Part shown: in pieces, positions 5,630 to 5,786 of the stretch | Numbering within the stretch: position 1 is the first letter of the stretch | Layout: the number at the start of each line of letters is the position of its first letter | NCBI GenBank assembly: GCA_964453155.1 | Contig: CAYVQU010000257.1 | Span: 1-5,786, forward strand | Direction of reading: 5' to 3' | DNA from: CAYVQU01 sp964453155 | Lineage (GTDB): Bacteria > Chloroflexota > Anaerolineae > Anaerolineales > UBA11858 | DNA: 5,786 nucleotides | Notes under the pieces: model-generated | Told to the model about the DNA's origin: nothing | Database searches by the model: none | The model's input: only the letters and a program-made list of their open reading frames with translations | Program-made: the position numbers and the translations under genes

Positions 5630-5672
5630 TTGTGACATAATTCACATGTGAAGATTGTGAATTATGTTACAA
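5630..5672. promoter_or_regulatory. Tandem CRP/FNR-like operator forming a 17-bp dyad
   Basis: TGTGACATAATTCACA (5631-5646) fits the CRP-type palindrome TGTGA-N6-TCACA exactly. TGTGAATTATGTTACA (5656-5671) is a second site, TGTGA-N6-TTACA, with centres 25 bases apart. The two are also inverted copies of each other: with one G-T pair and an outer T-A pair they make a 17-bp stem around a nine-base loop. A third, overlapping palindrome, TCACATGTGA, spans 5642-5651. No T-run follows, so an operator is more likely than a terminator. The likely target is a gene to the right, outside the window; the PFK terminator closes off the left side. Which protein binds is not determined. Confidence 0.55.
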
Positions 5673-5717
5673 ATAATAAGCTATAAAAAGAAACAATTCT
5701 TATATCTTAGTTTTACT

Positions 5718-5723
5718 TATAAT
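5718..5723 (+). promoter_or_regulatory. Candidate -10 box of a promoter for an off-window gene
   Basis: TATAAT is a perfect -10 hexamer, but no good -35 box stands 15 to 19 bases upstream, as is common at activator-dependent promoters. A start near 5730 would put the two CRP-like sites about 66 and 91 bases upstream. Other -10-like strings occur in this AT-rich stretch (TATAAA at 5682-5687, TATATC at 5701-5706), so the choice is uncertain. No gene start is visible up to 5786; the last bases carry only a short GTAA-GTAA-GTA run. Confidence 0.35.
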
Positions 5724-5786
5724 AACCATTGGCTTTCAATACATTCGCCAAAAAGTAAGTAAGTAGGGCTTCTTGTAGTAAAGTTG

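Noticed and set aside
5751..5764. Short GTAA tandem run near the right end
   Set aside because: Only two and a half units, within AT-rich sequence; too short to call a repeat.
1..5786. CRISPR array, tRNA, rRNA, riboswitch, phage or defence genes
   Set aside because: No regularly spaced repeats, cloverleaf-like sequence, rRNA blocks, conserved riboswitch cores or recognisable defence domains were found on either strand.

Overview
The window reads as bacterial chromosome, most likely Chloroflexota (Chloroflexi). The support is indirect: roughly balanced base composition, a lipoprotein with a Thr-Pro repeat linker of the kind common in that phylum, a STAS-like small protein and an Rrf2 regulator of ordinary bacterial type, and Shine-Dalgarno-led genes. 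No rRNA or other phylogenetic marker is present, so the assignment is tentative.

Layout. A small STAS/SpoIIAA-like ORF (58-387, +), lacking a convincing start, converges on a SAM-dependent methyltransferase with a C-terminal zinc ribbon (476-1372, -). A perfect 10-bp hairpin between them can serve as a two-way terminator. A 251-base divergent intergenic region carries a good sigma-70-type promoter and an operator-like dyad for an Rrf2-family regulator (1624-2022, +), which ends in a strong intrinsic terminator. The next 240 bases have no gene but hold a 112-bp MITE-like repeat with perfect 10-bp terminal inverted repeats. After it come a lipoprotein (2322-3224, +) and, 54 bases on, a 740-residue 6-phosphofructokinase (3279-5501, +), probably co-transcribed. 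Two tandem hairpins follow, the second a strong bidirectional terminator. The last 190 bases are AT-rich and appear to be a promoter region for a gene beyond the window, with a 17-bp dyad made of two CRP/FNR-like sites 25 bp apart.

The most notable item is the phosphofructokinase. It is not the usual bacterial single-domain enzyme of about 320 residues but a tandem two-domain protein matching eukaryotic (animal/fungal) PFK-1 over its whole length, including the interdomain linker and the C-terminal EH-x-x-P-x-x-QWW motif. The N-terminal half keeps the catalytic residues and the ATP-type signature. The C-terminal half has lost the catalytic Asp and the ATP-site Asp but keeps sugar-phosphate-binding residues, the arrangement known for the fructose-2,6-bisphosphate site of eukaryotic PFK-1.

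The genes do not form one obvious pathway. Regulator, methyltransferase and small STAS-like protein are separate transcription units; only the lipoprotein and PFK look like an operon.
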